This document shows, one piece after another, positions 46,327 through 58,827 of a stretch of 64,000 bases of DNA. The stretch comes from Stereum hirsutum FP-91666 SS1. Taxonomy: Eukaryota; Basidiomycota; Agaricomycetes; Russulales; Stereaceae. Position numbers and translations under genes: made by a program. The stretch spans positions 1,914,950 to 1,978,949 of the forward strand of contig NW_006763138.1 of the NCBI RefSeq assembly GCF_000264905.1, given 5' to 3'. Under the pieces are notes generated by a model. The model was not told where the DNA came from and made no database searches. It saw nothing but the letters and a program-made list of their open reading frames with translations. Every line of letters begins with the position of its first letter. Within the stretch, counting starts at the first letter, position 1.

Positions 46327-47557
46327 ATGGTTAAAGTCGCTATCGCTGGTGGAGCGGGAAATCTTGGCACGTATATCGTCAAAGCGTACGTCCTTCCTCA
46401 CCTGCATCATATTCCCCTCATTATTCCCATCTCCATCTTCTTCATCGCGATAATTGTATCCGATACCAACCATTCCCACAACTACAGCATCCTTGAAGCG
46501 GGGCGTCACACTCCAATCATCTTGTCTCGATCTTCCAAACCAAGCTCTTTGGAGGCAGAGGTCCGCGTCGTCGACTACTCCGACCACTCTAGCCTCGTCT
46601 CCGCGCTCGACGGCGTCCACACCGTCATCGTCACACTGTTCTCTACGGACGTCAAGGAGAGTGTCGACAATCAGCTTGCACTCCTGAAGGCTGCGCAGGA
46701 GGTGGGCGTGAAGAGATTCGCGCCTTCGGAATGGGGCTCCAGGGTGAGTCTAGTCTGAATTTTCGTCGGTTCGCTTTCATATTGTCCAACCCATGACGCT
46801 CATGCGTATGGAACCATTAATTTTCCGGGACTGACGAAATTCTTTGGCACGCCGGGGGATAACAGGACCATTCCGAGTTCTACATGTATCACCCGAAGAT
46901 GGAAGTCTGGGACGTTGTAAAAACGTCCGGGCTTGAGGTGACGCGGTTCGTCACTGGGTACGTCCGTCCTTCACCCAAGGAGACCTTTTGCTCACGACAC
47001 GAAATGCGGCTTTCTTTTACGTATCCTATAGCCTCTACATAGATATGTTTGTCGGGCCCGGAAAGTTGTTCATCGACACGCTCGCTGGTACAGCGAAAAT
47101 CCCTGGAGACGGGACGGCCAAGACCACGTTCACCTACACTCCGGACATTGGCCAGTTCGTCGCTGCGAGTCTAGACCTGGAGCGCTGGGACGAGGTGAGC
47201 GGTATTGTCGGAGAGACGAAGACTTGGGATGAGGCCGTGGATATTGCGGAGGTGGTCACGGGAAAGAAGTTCGAGAGGACGTACATGAAAGAAGGAGGTG
47301 GTGAGGCGGCGAAGCAGCTTTTGGAGAGGAAATTCTTGGCTGGGGTGCGTAGCTTTTCACGGGTGTCTCTTCTTTTTGTGATGGCCTCATTGCGTTTGTT
47401 TTGCTAATGTTTTCCCTGCACTTATGTCCTTCAGCTCACCAAGTCGGTGGTCGCTGGCCACTGGGAAGTGGAGCCTACGTTGAATCGGAAGTTCCCTCAG
47501 CTTCGTGCCTTCACCGTGGAGGAGTATCTCCGTCAGTCTTGGAAGGGTACCAATTAG
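46327..47557 (+). CDS. NmrA-like / isoflavone-reductase-type NAD(P)-binding protein
   Basis: ATG 46327 (MVKVAIAGGAGNLGTYIVKA) carries the GGxGxxG dinucleotide loop. After intron 1 come ILEAGRHTPIILSRSS (NADP-selecting Arg/Ser), VRVVDYSDHSSLVSALDGVHT, TLFSTDVKESVDNQLALLKA and GVKRFAPSEWGS. An intron is followed by HSEFYMYHPKMEVWDVVK (the Lys position of this family), LEVTRFVTG, YIDMFVGPGK, FTYTPDIGQFVAASLDL, TWDEAVDIAEVVTG and FTVEEYLRQSWKGTN. Stop 47557. About 310 residues, complete. Members reduce aromatic or quinone-like compounds or sense NADP. Divergent from the GST. Confidence 0.85.
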
Positions 47558-49103
47558 TCTACTCTAATTGGTTCTCGTACGAAACGTGATACTTGTCGAT
47601 GATGATCAAATGTAAATTTACCGTTTGCCGTGTCAAGGGAGGCTCAGAACCAGTATTCTCAAATATAACTTCACCTTCTCTGTATTATGATCTCCCCTCG
47701 CAAGTCTTTCACCCTTTTCCGATCCTTATTTTTCAGGACGGTCTTCGACTGCGATACAGCACATCAGGGAGGGTGGAAAGTTCGACGATGTCATGCAGAA
47801 ATCAGCAATACACGCACAATTTCCTTACCATATTGCGTCGTATATTTCGAGGAGACTCTGAAGGCGAGGACACGGTCCGGACTGGACTAAGAATAATCTC
47901 GACACTAAAGGCCATTTTGCAGTGAAGGGATAAGACCGGCTGGAATTGGACGTGACAGGGCATGAAGACCTACTCTGTTTGCCGACGCGGCCCTTCTTGA
48001 GAGTGTATGCGACGGAGACGAGACCGTAGATGACATCGTAAGTAAGACCGGGGAAGAGGAATAGAGCCAGTGAATGAAAAGTATCAGGATGTTCGCGATG
48101 CGCTTTTAGATCCCCTGAATATGTTTTTTCGCCGAAGCTGAACTGAGGGCGTGATCTGACGTCAGACGATAGAGGTATGTCGTAGCTATAGAACGCCCAA
48201 ACAAAACGTCCATATCGTTCCGTGTTTTATGAGCGGTCAATTGATCTCTTCCGTTGGCCAGTATGCCTGCCCGTCTGATGACGTTAAATCACCCGTGACC
48301 AAGTTGCATACCGACACTGACCGCAACGAGATATGTTCGGGGCATATTTGACCAAGATTCGACGGCTCAAAATGCCGGCAAATATGAAGCGTAGTGGTGC
48401 GAATATGACTGCAGTGTGCTAAGGGTACGAGCCTGAGAGGCAGCCTGTTCGACTTGACTGAATCTCGAGACTTGCCAGACCGCTGGCAGCACGACAGAAA
48501 CGAGCAGGAAGCCCACCAAGACGAGTCAAAAGCGTAGACTCGAATCAGCCCCAGCCAAGCACCTGTCTGACTGTGACATAAACAGAGGTTATTCATGAGA
48601 GACGACCTGAGGGAGGAATGAAGGTAAAATCGCTTGAACGAGAACAGTCGAAGAAATGTTTCGGAAGAAAGGCGGAGTTTCGTCCAGACCATGATCTAAG
48701 GTTAGGGCTTAATTTCGTGCACGTAGTACGTCGGCGTGCTCGCTTCTCTTCAACGCCGTTTACCTCTTCTCCTGTCTTCATCTTTGGCGCTCTTCCTGTC
48801 ATCATCGATGGCTCTCTCGGTGCTGACGATCCATAAGTCGCGAAGGTCTCCCACAGTGATGGCCCACTGTGTGATGAGATGAATGAGATGAAGTCACCTT
48901 CGTCTCGACATCATGCTTTCAACATGACATCACCTGCTCCTCCTCTCATCTCCTGGTGAAGTCATCGAGGCGCGATCCGCTTATATATATAAAGGCATCT
49001 CTAGCCGACCTCCGCGCTACCACAAAATCTCTTGAATAACTTTCACTGAAGGCTATCAGTCCAACCTGCTTTGCTATTGATCTTCATACCTCTCATTACC
49101 ACA
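47558..49103 (+). promoter_or_regulatory. Intergenic; strong TATA box before the small hydrophilic gene
   Basis: Mostly featureless. TTATATATATAAAGG at 48981-48995 lies about 110 bp before ATG 49104 and is the best TATA box in the window, suggesting an inducible or highly expressed transcript. A frame at 48237-48692 (minus) has no recognised pattern. Confidence 0.5.
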
Positions 49104-49482
49104 ATGTCTTCCACCACCTTCGTCGGCAACAAGCCTGTGGACGAGATCCCTTCGCAGGCCACACAACAGCTCTCAAACGAAGAGCTCACGAGGCAGGAGG
49201 TACAGAGGCTGAAGGAAGGTGCTTCTGAACCCGGCGCGAACAAGAGGGCTGGTGTGGCGTCGAGAGATCCAGCAGGTGAGTGTTTCCCTCCAAGTTCGGC
49301 GGGTCTCGATGCCGTGAATTCGTGCTGAGACACTGCTCTTCGTCACAGAGTTCGACTCCCAAACGCGCTCATCGAATGCACACGGCGATACTAAGCCAGT
49401 CCAAGGTACGTCCTTCAATTATACTTCTTGTCTTGTGAGGATAACCACTGACGTTGGGGTCCGTCCAGACCCTGTCCTCTAA
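49104..49482 (+). CDS. Small hydrophilic protein, three exons, function unknown
   Basis: ATG 49104 reads MSSTTFVGNKPVDEIPSQAT, QQLSNEELTRQEVQRLKEGA, then ...RDPA. Intron 1 is GTGAGT...CACAG, exon 2 ends HGDTKPVQ, intron 2 is GTACGT...TCCAG, and exon 3 ends DPVL at 49482. About 80 residues, Gln/Glu/Ser-rich and without hydrophobic core, probably disordered. Clean splice sites at both introns and the strong upstream TATA box support a real gene. Small hydrophilic fungal proteins of this style are often stress or conidiation related, but I cannot assign a family. Confidence 0.6.
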
Positions 49483-50047
49483 ATACTGTTGGGACGTGGC
49501 GGGGACGCGCTCAAAGCCGCATTTGCTTCTGCACGGTGTATCGATATATTTGTATAGGACTCATTACCAAAGCCTCTTCGCTTACGTGCATCTACCCCTC
49601 AACTGGCTTGCTTTTGTGTCATAGTGATCATGGCTTCCACAAGTCGTCGGCGAAGTTGAGACTGCAGCAGTTGAGTCTGAGGCCTGAGGCTGGAGAAAGC
49701 TGGAGAAAGACTCGATCGTGTTCTCACTAGTTCTGAGGCTGGCTATGTGCGTGTAGGAAATTGGCCTTACCCTTGCTCAAAATTGTAGTTGCACATATTC
49801 CGAAGTCAACTCCGAATCTTCGTTGTTTTTTGTTGGGCTTTAGGAACCGTTTGGAAGTGGGTGGTCAAGTGTGGCGGTGGCAATCGACTTGAAGTTCGGA
49901 GTTCCGTCGCTGGCGGAGTTTTAATTAGCGCAGACTGTAACCCTTTTCCACCACTTCCAACTCTCGACACGACTTCGACGAATAACTCGCAAAGCGTTGG
50001 TTCTCTCCTTTTGTACGAGCCTCTGTGATAATGACAAGGATAATCTT
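49483..50047. other. Intergenic, no gene recognised
   Basis: 3-prime side of the small gene and 5-prime side of the MYND gene. A weak TATA-like stretch is seen near 49544. Nothing else. Confidence 0.4.
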
Positions 50048-52184
50048 ATGGCTCAGCTTGCATCGCAACAATACCGGCGATGGGCCCGCATCATGGTCGA
50101 GACGCCTCCCCGCGTCATTGCCATTTTCAATTTTTTGGCTCCAACGAATACTGCCAACGCCTGGGGAGGCACGACCGAGGTGAATATCGGCATCACCTCT
50201 TTCCTCTTACTTTGCTTAGGGCTTGCATCTTGCTGTCTTAGCACATTCCGATGACCATGCGCGCATTGACTGACCTCGCCAGAGGCTGCAGCGAAGGGGC
50301 TCCTTCGCCCCAATTGGAAGCCTTGATACTCGCGGGACTAACCGATGCCATATGTACTTGTACACCTAGGATGGACAATCTTGTTCCATCTACTTTTGCC
50401 GAGAAACGTGAGGTGCGTAGCCTCACAAGTTATCTGATGTCGCCACTCTGTGCTAAAATTATCTCTCAGCGTGGGTATTCGTCGTACAGCGCGGCCATCG
50501 TATTGTTGACCGATATCGTAATCGCGACAAGCGGAACGACCAGGAGCCTCGTTCTAACGTCTTTGAGGTTGCACTGGAAAACTTTGTCCAAGCACGTAGG
50601 TCTTCACTTGATAGCATTTTATATCAACACACCATCCTTACTAACTTGCGGGACTGTCCATAGCTCTGGGACCATCCGGAACTATCCTTTGAATCTGAAT
50701 CCAAGTTCGTTCCAGAACGGATGGTCCTAGCTGTTTTACTGCAAGAGATTCTCCAACGAGACGTGTCCTTCGTGAGGTACGCTGCATTTACGCTGCATCC
50801 CCGCGCAGGATAGCTCTTTGAGATACGGCATCGTTTGCAGTATCGTCGATCAATGCTATTGCACCATTCCACTCCTCACCCGCAATCTTGCGCACGCCAT
50901 CGAGGACGACGACTTCTTCACAGAGCTACTCGGCAACATCGTCTACCCAAAACGGTCTTTCGTAGCAGATTTTCGTCCACGAATCGAAGGCCTCCAGGAG
51001 TATCGGGAGGCCCATCCGATACCCGGAGACATCCTCGAAAAGGTCTCCAAAGGCGACGGTGATTACGACAAGTTGTTCAATAAATCCACCACGATATTCC
51101 CGAAGGCCACACCGGATAGCATGCTCAGTGCTATCCATCTTCTTTTCTCCCTCTACTCCATCGCGAAGAATGATCAACGCCGAAGCGCAAAGGCGTACGT
51201 GGCCAGCGCCCATCGCTCCTCTGCGCACTGGAAGGCCCTGTTCCAATGTGCCCGCGACAAGGAAGACGATATGCAGCTGGCCGTCATGAGATATGCGACT
51301 GAAATCGTCTCTTCGTGTGCTGTGCAAGACTCACCGGCCGAAAGCGAAGTATTGATGAAGATTTGGCTAGATTCGGATCTTCTCGCTGCGCTCGAGACAT
51401 CGCTCTGGCTTCACACCTCAACGCACATTCTCCCTACTGCGTTCCTCTTTTTTATTGTCTCGCCTTTTTACGCTTTATGATCATGTATCCACCCATAGCG
51501 ATGTGTGCCAGAATCGTTCGAGAGTTACATACAATCTTCTCCCGGTATACCTCCCTTCTTCCCCTCATTCGTCCTCACATGCCCCGACCTCGTATTCTCC
51601 GTCCGCTTATTACCTTAGGTATGACGGACCTGCGCTATGTCTTCCCTTCCGCTGGTGATGGAGGAAACCGTGAGGAGATAGCTGACGCGAAATGGGGATG
51701 GAGGTCCTGGTACGCTTTGGAGAAAGCTTGTCGTATCGAAGGACATTGTTTGCGGAGCGGATGCGGAGACATCGCCCAAAGCCAGTGCGGGGCGGGCAAG
51801 GCAGCGCAGTATTGTGGGTCGATATGTCAAAAGAAGTTAGTAATTTCTTTGTTCCATGTTTTGCGGCGTACAGGAGATCTTACAGGGAGAATTTTCAAGG
51901 GATTGGCCGGAGCACAAACTTGTGTGCGGATTCGAGACCGACGAGTTCGATAAGCTGGCGTTCGGTGCACTACCGACACAGCTACGCGCCCCGAGACGAC
52001 TACCCTTCAAGCTAGACTTGGCAGCTCACGAGCGTCAACTTAAGGTCGGTAAATCCCTAAACAAATACTCCATGTCGGTTCTGACATGCGTGCTGGACTT
52101 ACGTAGGAGATATCTGCTTTGGACTGGGGTAGCGTCGAGGCTGGCTATCGTCCAGTGGGATATCCTATACGCCCCATACTTTGA
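50048..52184 (+). CDS. MYND-type zinc-finger protein, basidiomycete family
   Basis: ATG 50048 (MAQLASQQYRRWARIMVETP) opens a long helical N-terminal part (PMTMRALTDLARGCSEGA, MDNLVPSTFAEK). This is an armadillo-like region commonly seen before the finger in mushroom proteins. The central exon (about 50840-51400) has DDDFFTELLGNIVYPKRSFV and VMRYATEIVSS. The MYND finger follows at about 51730-51930: CLRSGCGDIAQSQCG, AAQYCGSICQKK spliced to DWPEHKLVCGFE. This supplies the C-C...C-C...Y-C...C...H-C zinc ligands. The C-terminus is EISALDWGSVEAGY...PIRPIL, stop 52184. Such proteins act as protein-interaction adaptors. About 580 residues over eight or more exons. Not metabolic, so it may mark a cluster border. 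Confidence 0.7.
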
Positions 52185-52492
52185 TGGATATCGCTTTCCG
52201 TCCCCTCTCTGCTACTATTCGCTATGCACGATGTCGGACCCGAAGCGGCAGTTGATGGATGTTCCAGTGGCAACTGACAGCGAGTGACTGGTGCGTATTA
52301 AAACGAAAATTTCGGCACAGAATTAGTTAGTGGATGTGTCGAACGAGTGTACCTTAGGCTGTCCAGCAGTTTTCCACCGTCCTCACATAATCATCATTGT
52401 CTCATGGCTTATCATAGATTAGAGGAAATCCTCGCATTTGATGATATTCCAATAATACATGAAAACAGACACAAGGGTCACCTTTCTAGATT
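52185..52492. other. Convergent intergenic space
   Basis: About 300 bp between the ends of the MYND (plus) and SDR (minus) genes. Nothing recognised. Confidence 0.45.
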
Positions 52493-53953
52493 TCAACGAT
52501 TATTGACTTGTTCCTCGAGCCAAGCCCATAGCTCCTCTCCACGTTTCGGATCCTGGGTATCGGTCCGTGCCTTCCCCAGACGAGCCCAAGGTATCAGATA
52601 CTACCCAAGAAAGCTCCAAATTAGCCTCCAGGACCCGTTGGGACGATAAAAGGAGTGAGGATACGTACTTTTCCGTTGTAGTCGGCCGCTTCCTCCGCGG
52701 TACCAGCGTAAAGGTGGGTAAGAATACCGTTCGGAAGCACCGAATGAAGCATCCAATCGACCTTCGACCATTAAGCGCCACACAGTCTCAGAGTGGTCGA
52801 AGGGGAAAAAGTAGCGAAAAAACGGCGACGCACGATTACCCGCTGCCACCCGGCCACCTCTTTCTGCAGATTCGTCTTCAAGTTCCCTGGGTTCATGGCG
52901 ATAGAAACGAGTCCTTGGTCACCATACCTTCTCGCCAACTCTCTCGCGAAGACGACCGAAGCGTACTTGCTCTGTGCATATAATGCCTGAGTGCCAAGTC
53001 TTCGTCGCTCGGGTCCGTCTTTGAGCGTGGCGTAGTCGATATCGTGTAGATGGTGGGCACCAGAAGAGACGGTCACGATCCGAGGCTTGTTGTATGACCC
53101 AGGTTCGAGTGTGGCGGTGGCGAGAAGGGTGGGAAGAAGTAGTTTGGTGAGATAGAAATGACCTGGGTAAGTATCGGAGTGAATAGAGAAGATATGAGTA
53201 GAGTGAGCGCGATAGGTACAATCGCGACCGTTGCTCACCTAGAACGTTGGTTCCCATCTGAAGGTCGTATCCTTGGGCAGAAAGCTGCTCCATCGGAGGT
53301 ATCATAACACCACTGGATGTCGAAAGACAGCCTCAATACAGGCCTATACGGATAATCTCAGGAATTGATCATACGCGGAGTTGTATAGAATGTCGAGCCG
53401 TGTCTCGTTCCTGTGGTTTCAAAGTTCTAGGTCAAAAAAGGGAGTACGAAAAGAGCAGTAAGCACACACCTCAAGAACTCTTCAGCACCCGTGCGTACTG
53501 AGTCGAGGTCGGCCAAGTCTAGGTGTAGGAATTTAGCCTCGCGTCCATTAGTGTCCGCCTTGATCTCTTCGAGCGCAATTACAGCTCTCTCCTTGCTACG
53601 GCATGCCTAAGTGGCGTAAGTAGATTATAACTAGAAGGGCGAGTAGCACTTACTATATACACAGTAGCATTTCGCGATACAAGGACCTACAAGGTGGCGA
53701 GAAAAGATCGATTTCGGCGAGTGGACATATGACCGTGGAGGCGTACCTTCGTCAGTTCGAGACCAAGACCAGAATTCCCTCCTAAGACAATCCGGAATAA
53801 GTTTGCGAATACCAAAAAATATATGGATATAAACATACCTGTGACTATAATGACCTTTCCCGTGAGATCGGGAACATCCTCGGTAGTCCACGTTGGCTTT
53901 GGAGGAAAGCTTTCGTTAGCCATCATAACCACGAAGTCCCAAAATTTGCCCAT
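52493..53953 (-). CDS. Classical short-chain dehydrogenase/reductase (retinol-dehydrogenase-like)
   Basis: ATG 53953 ([20 protein letters not shown]) leads to [11 protein letters not shown], joined over an intron to [11 protein letters not shown], the TGxxxGxG cofactor loop. Next come ATVYIACRS (Arg for NADP), [18 protein letters not shown], and [13 protein letters not shown] with [19 protein letters not shown] (catalytic Ser). [17 protein letters not shown] is the YxxxK active site. [14 protein letters not shown] and the C-terminal helix [16 protein letters not shown] close the protein. Stop 52493. About 310 residues, family-normal for the linked retinol-dehydrogenase/WW-oxidoreductase-like fungal enzymes. 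All catalytic residues are visible. The substrate is unknown, probably a lipophilic alcohol or ketone. Confidence 0.85.
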
Positions 53954-54203
53954 AGCGATTTACGACAGTCTAGCTGGTATGTGGAGGAGCGGAAGCGGGC
54001 GGGTTCAATCAAGGCGACTCATATAAAACAAAAAACAAGTTCGGGCGGCAAATCAGGGTTGCGGCGATCAGTTTCCGGAATCCCGCCGATTTGAATACGA
54101 CTCCAGAAAAATGACCATGATAAAGCATCGAAAAAAACATGCACATGTCGCTTATAGAAGGTAAAACTACAGTAGCTTGAAAACTGTAGCTTGGCTTGTC
54201 CTC

Positions 54204-55407
54204 TTAATTTAACTCAGGCTTCTTCCAAGCCGTAGTATAAGTGGGAAGTCCATCTCCTTGACCGACCCTCCACGCCTCGTGATAAACACCGATTCCATCT
54301 CCGAGTCCCATCTTCTTGGGGTGCCACCCGAGCAGGGCTTTGGCCATGTAGGGACGTAGTAGGACAGAGGTCATTAGGGCTTCCTCGAGCACTGGATTAG
54401 CACATCGAGGGCAATACATCAGTAAATATCTGTGTGATCGTTCGAAGGAGATGATGGGGCGGTGAAACACGTACGGTTACCCGGTTCGACACGCTCGATG
54501 GTGCCCTGCTCACCAGTAAGCAGAACCATCAACCTCTGGAGAACATCGTCGTAACTCTCCATCATGTCGTTCGTCGCATCAAATATCACCCCTCCGACCA
54601 GAGCCGCCTTCCTCATCACCTTCACATACATCTCAGCCAGATCATCGACATGGATCGTTGACATCCTCATCCCGGGCTTGCCAAACCACTGCACGCTGCC
54701 CTTCCTCGTCCCGTTAGCCGCGTCCTCCTCGATCTTCACCTTACCAAAGAATATTCCCGATGTCGAGCCCGACCTTCCGTAAACCAGTGATGGGCGTATC
54801 ACGATCCCGTTGAGCGCCGTACTCTCTACTACCTTCCGCTCGAACTCCGTCTTGAAAACGACGAGCGGGGAACCAGTCGCATGGGGAGAGCTATCGGTGA
54901 CGATGTCGTCGCTATTGCCGTGCACGATGGTGCCACTGGTGTAGACGTATGTGAGCTTCGGCACATGGGTAGGTCGGAGCTCGTTGACAGCGTTTGTGAC
55001 GAGTTTGAGAAGGGTGGGCCCGGTCTTCCATGGTTCGGTGCCACCGATACACTCGATCACGGCGTCGATGGTAGCGATGATTGAGATCCAGGAGGAAGGG
55101 TCATAAGGGTCGCCGACGATGGGGATGACTAAAGAGAGCATGAATAGAAGGAATAAATTGACGAGGAAGGAAGTTGTTGGCTCATATGGGAATGTTATCA
55201 CATAGACTGGACGCACTTTCAGCAGATTTGAGTTCCTCGACCTGAGATGACTTGCGAATCAAGCCGTACACAATATAACCTTCACGTGTGAGGGCCTGAG
55301 CTACTGGTCCACCGATGAAGCCTGTGACGCTATATGGACGGAGGACGTCAGAGCTCTGCAGTGGAGACCCAAATAAAGGAGCCGCACCCGAGGACGAGGA
55401 CCTTCAT
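54204..55407 (-). CDS. NAD(P)-binding epimerase/reductase-like protein, paralog D
   Basis: ATG 55407 (MKVLVLG), intron, then a Rossmann exon near 55240-55330 (VTGFIGGPVAQALTREGY, YGLIRKSSQVEELKSAE). The large exon follows: VIPIVGDPYDPSSWISIIAT, AVIECIGGTE, KLTYVYTSGTIVHGN, NGIVIRPSLVYGRSGS, SVQWFGKPGMRMSTIHVDD, AEMYVKVMRKAALVGGVIFD, NDMMESYDDVLQRLM. The last exon gives LLRPYMAKALLGWHPKKMGL; stop at 54204. Most divergent of the four: WP becomes GP in the loop, there is a short insert after GIFFGK (KVKIEEDAANGTRKG), and the tail is longer. TATAAAG lies about 100 bp upstream (55503-55511, minus). Complete frame. Confidence 0.8.
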
Positions 55408-58379
55408 GTCTGTACGGGAAACAAGTGAAACTGTTTAATGGGTAAATCTCGGACAAGAAAGATGCTCGAGGATGGAGAATGGTTTCGAAGTTGCGAGCGC
55501 ACCTTTATATGAGGACTGAAGACATATCCATGCCCGTCCACATCAGCAAGACCGCATTTGGCTAAACCTAACTATCTCGGTCTATTCGGTCTACCGGTAG
55601 ACACAAATAGACCATTTGACAGTATCTATTCTCGTCTATTCTTCTTAGACCTGCCTTCTGGGAGGCACAAGATAGAGTGCGATAGAGCATAATAGATCAC
55701 TTCATTTTTCTCGTAGAGCACCAGATAGAGCACGATCTCCTTCATACTTATTGACCAGTTTGACTGGTAAAAGCTATATTGCTGATATAGAACAAGCTAT
55801 GTACATACATGAGACGAGACTAGCACATCACAAAGGAACATGATACTGTATCCGAGTCGTTATGCTAACGGAATCCCAACTCCTGCCTGGCAGCTACAGA
55901 TTTGAGGACATGTAAGACCTATCGCGCACGAAACTCTCAGTCCTCCAATGCGCACTTGGCTCCGCATACAGCAGTCTCCTCATGGATTGCCCTGAATCTT
56001 GACAGTTTCCCGTGTTGAGGGGTCAAAGCTCGGGAGCTGTAGTTATATATGCATGTGACGAATGAAGGGGTACGTAGAGCAGATGAAACGGTAGAGGTGG
56101 AAACGAAGGGAGAAGAGAGAAGGGGGAGGCGTACCGAACTGTCGATGTACGGAGCTGAGCACTACACCGATCAAATAGAGATAGGAGCATCACCTACGCA
56201 AGATACATCACCAAGCCCGGAGCCCATGAACAACACACAATACGAGCGAGAGGAATCCTAAAGGCGAAAGAGATAAAATTAGTATGTGTCCGTCTTACAC
56301 CCACGGGCGCCAGAAGAAGCGAAGAACGAAAAGCACAGAAAAAAGGCCGAGGCCAGAGTGAGCCGCTACGACCACCGCCAACAATGACGATGACCATCCG
56401 AGAAGAGGCGAAGATACACATGGAAGAGATAAAATGATTCAAGGTAAAGAACGGGGCTCACCGACAATGTACCATGGTGCCACGAGCCAGTCAAGCTGCC
56501 TAGCGAATAGACCGATGCCCCGCCCCTCGGCCAGGACTCATATACTTACACGAACATCATCGAGGCGTGTCAATATGGTTTAGATTAACTGAAGCAGCGG
56601 GGCTACTCACGCGCATCGCACGAACATCCTTTCGTACCGCTATCTCGAAGGCCGGCAAAGTGTGTTGAGGTTGCCAGGCGGGCTGAGGACGGTGTAAAGC
56701 TAAACGGACGTCATACAAAAAGTTGTATCAGTTGAAATGCAAGTACTCGGAAACGTGAGTGGTCATGCAGGTGAGGTTTCGAAGACGGACCTAAGAGAAC
56801 TTTCATCATTCTTGCGATTCACGAATTGGGTCATCTTTGCGGAGGCCGGATGTTTTTGAACCTAAGCTTCGGCTCTCATTGATACAAAATCAATACCTAT
56901 ACAAGAAATGGAGGAGATGAAGAGGTATTAAACGGTAGAAAGGGAACAGGGAGGAAAGCGAGGTGAAGGGTAGAAGAGGATGAGGAAGAGAAGGCTAGAG
57001 GGCCGTGAAACGCCAAGGAGCCGCGATGCGTGAGAGCGATCAACGCTCAACGAGCTCACGTGGTAATTTAGGGCAGGCCTTGCATCCCATCGCGCTCGCG
57101 CGTTCCTTGCTCGCCACAACATTTTGGTTTCTCTTGCGTTCTCTCTTCCACGACTCAGATGTGCTCACTACATCGTCGATTCGTTTGTCCGCCTCGGCAC
57201 ACTGATATGATACTCCGTATTTGCATAGGCTGGAGAGCCGTCAGAACACGAGCAGAGTCATGAGGGAATGGAAGATGTGAACCCGGACATGTGAGTGCCT
57301 TCGTAGGTGCATACACCCTTTTCTACCCTGCCATTCGTTTTCCCCAATCGCGGCTGCTTTGGCTTTGGACACTGCTGTGTAGCCTATGATCGCATTCCGG
57401 TCGGTATCGTAAAGCATTCATCGTGGGCTGGTAACAGCCAGGTCGGACAAGAGGGCAGTCGCAGGAGATGAGCTCACGGACGTTTCCCTGCAAAGTACTC
57501 GCTGGCTTTCGTGTATTCGAACGCTGCAGGTTGATCGAGTGTCTAATCATGTACCCAGTATATGTAGCCATACCGTAGATACACAAGCATAATTAGCAGT
57601 GCCGGCAGTGGTGTGCACCCTGAAGCTCCTCGAACCGGGGCATTTGCGGGGTTGTAGCACTCTATTCAAGCTCCCGCAGCTACCGAAGCCCGAATATCTA
57701 CCAAGCTCTACAGGCGCCCACGGGCATAGAGCGAAAAGACCGGTTAGATCGGAATAGACCGAAAAGTTAGATTTAGCCAGATGCAGTCTTCCTGATGCAT
57801 TGGTACAGATGAATACACGCTAGATCTCCAACATTGCTGACTGATCTATTTCCGCGGAGTCGTCTACAATAGCAACGAAAGGGGATGAGTAAGCATTTCA
57901 GATTCTTCAGTGTAGATAACAAGGCGAAGCAAGCCGAGGGGGCGAGTTTCTCACCAGCCAAGCCATAAACACAGTCCATTTTGGCTTACAAAGCCAACCT
58001 TGGCCCATCGGAATGTAGTGGATCACGAAGAGGGAACGCATTCAAAGGCTGGCTTACCAAGCTGGTTCCATAGTAGTGATGACTCGGATGTGAATGTAGG
58101 CATGTCTCTGCGAGACACCGCAGGCCTATACGTGAGAGTACTACTTATAACAATTTTAGCGGACGAAAGCACCCAAGTACTACAAGCAGTCAATGATAGA
58201 CTGAAGAGGGGATAAAGCAGAATGGAGGCAGTGGGAGCCTGGGACGCGACTTTCAAAGTGGTAACTTTTTGCAGCCTCGTAACACCGAAAAGGGGCAGGT
58301 GGTTGTAAGTTGCGGAGGGCGCGAGCTTGAACGACCAGTCGTTGTTTGTACTTGTTGAATCTAGAAGCCTTCGCCCTCC
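55408..58379. other. Gene-poor 3 kb interval
   Basis: No convincing gene. Contains several GATAGAG(T/C) motifs at 55672-55745 and AGACC(G)-rich direct repeats near 55580 and 57735, suggesting degraded repeats. Frames up to about 90 codons overlap in all phases. Confidence 0.4.
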
Positions 58380-58419
58380 GGCCGTGTTCCGCACTCCTGA
58401 CCCCCATGAACTTATCCGA

Positions 58420-58827
58420 ACATTTATCCTGTGGAAAAATGTGCGGTTAAGTATCAAGTTTTTCGCCGCGTTTGCCTGATTGTTCAAGTGGGGTTAATTG
58501 AGACGTTTACCTTAAGTTTAAAGTCAAAGTTTTTGGTTTATGTATCGGCTTATTAAATGACCTATTCAACTCATGTTTTCATTCAGCGTAATCAACGTAC
58601 TAGTTTGAAATTTACCCTGCACGAAAAAATGCGTTAAAAGTGTATTTAACTCGTCTTCTTACTCGGGATAAGGATATCATTTATTGCAATTTGATAACCG
58701 CATAAATGCGTCATTTACCGTAACTTCAGCAGTGGGTAAAATGTGTCATTTATCCTCATTTACGCCTCACTTGAATGATCTACTTACTGAGAGGAGCAAT
58801 GCCGTGGTATAATTGACATTTATCCTG
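58420..58827. repeat. AT-rich segment bounded by 12-bp direct repeats
   Basis: ACATTTATCCTG occurs at 58420-58431 and again, same orientation, at 58816-58827. Between them the DNA is markedly AT-richer than its surroundings and repeats the theme AAATG(C/T)GTCATTTA(C/T)C (about 58704 and 58739) and AAAATGCGTTAAA. It could be an old inserted element whose target or terminal sequence is duplicated, or simple AT-rich DNA. No frame. Confidence 0.4.

Noticed and set aside
48237..48692. 151-codon minus-strand frame
   Set aside because: Composition and lack of any motif or splice support suggest chance.
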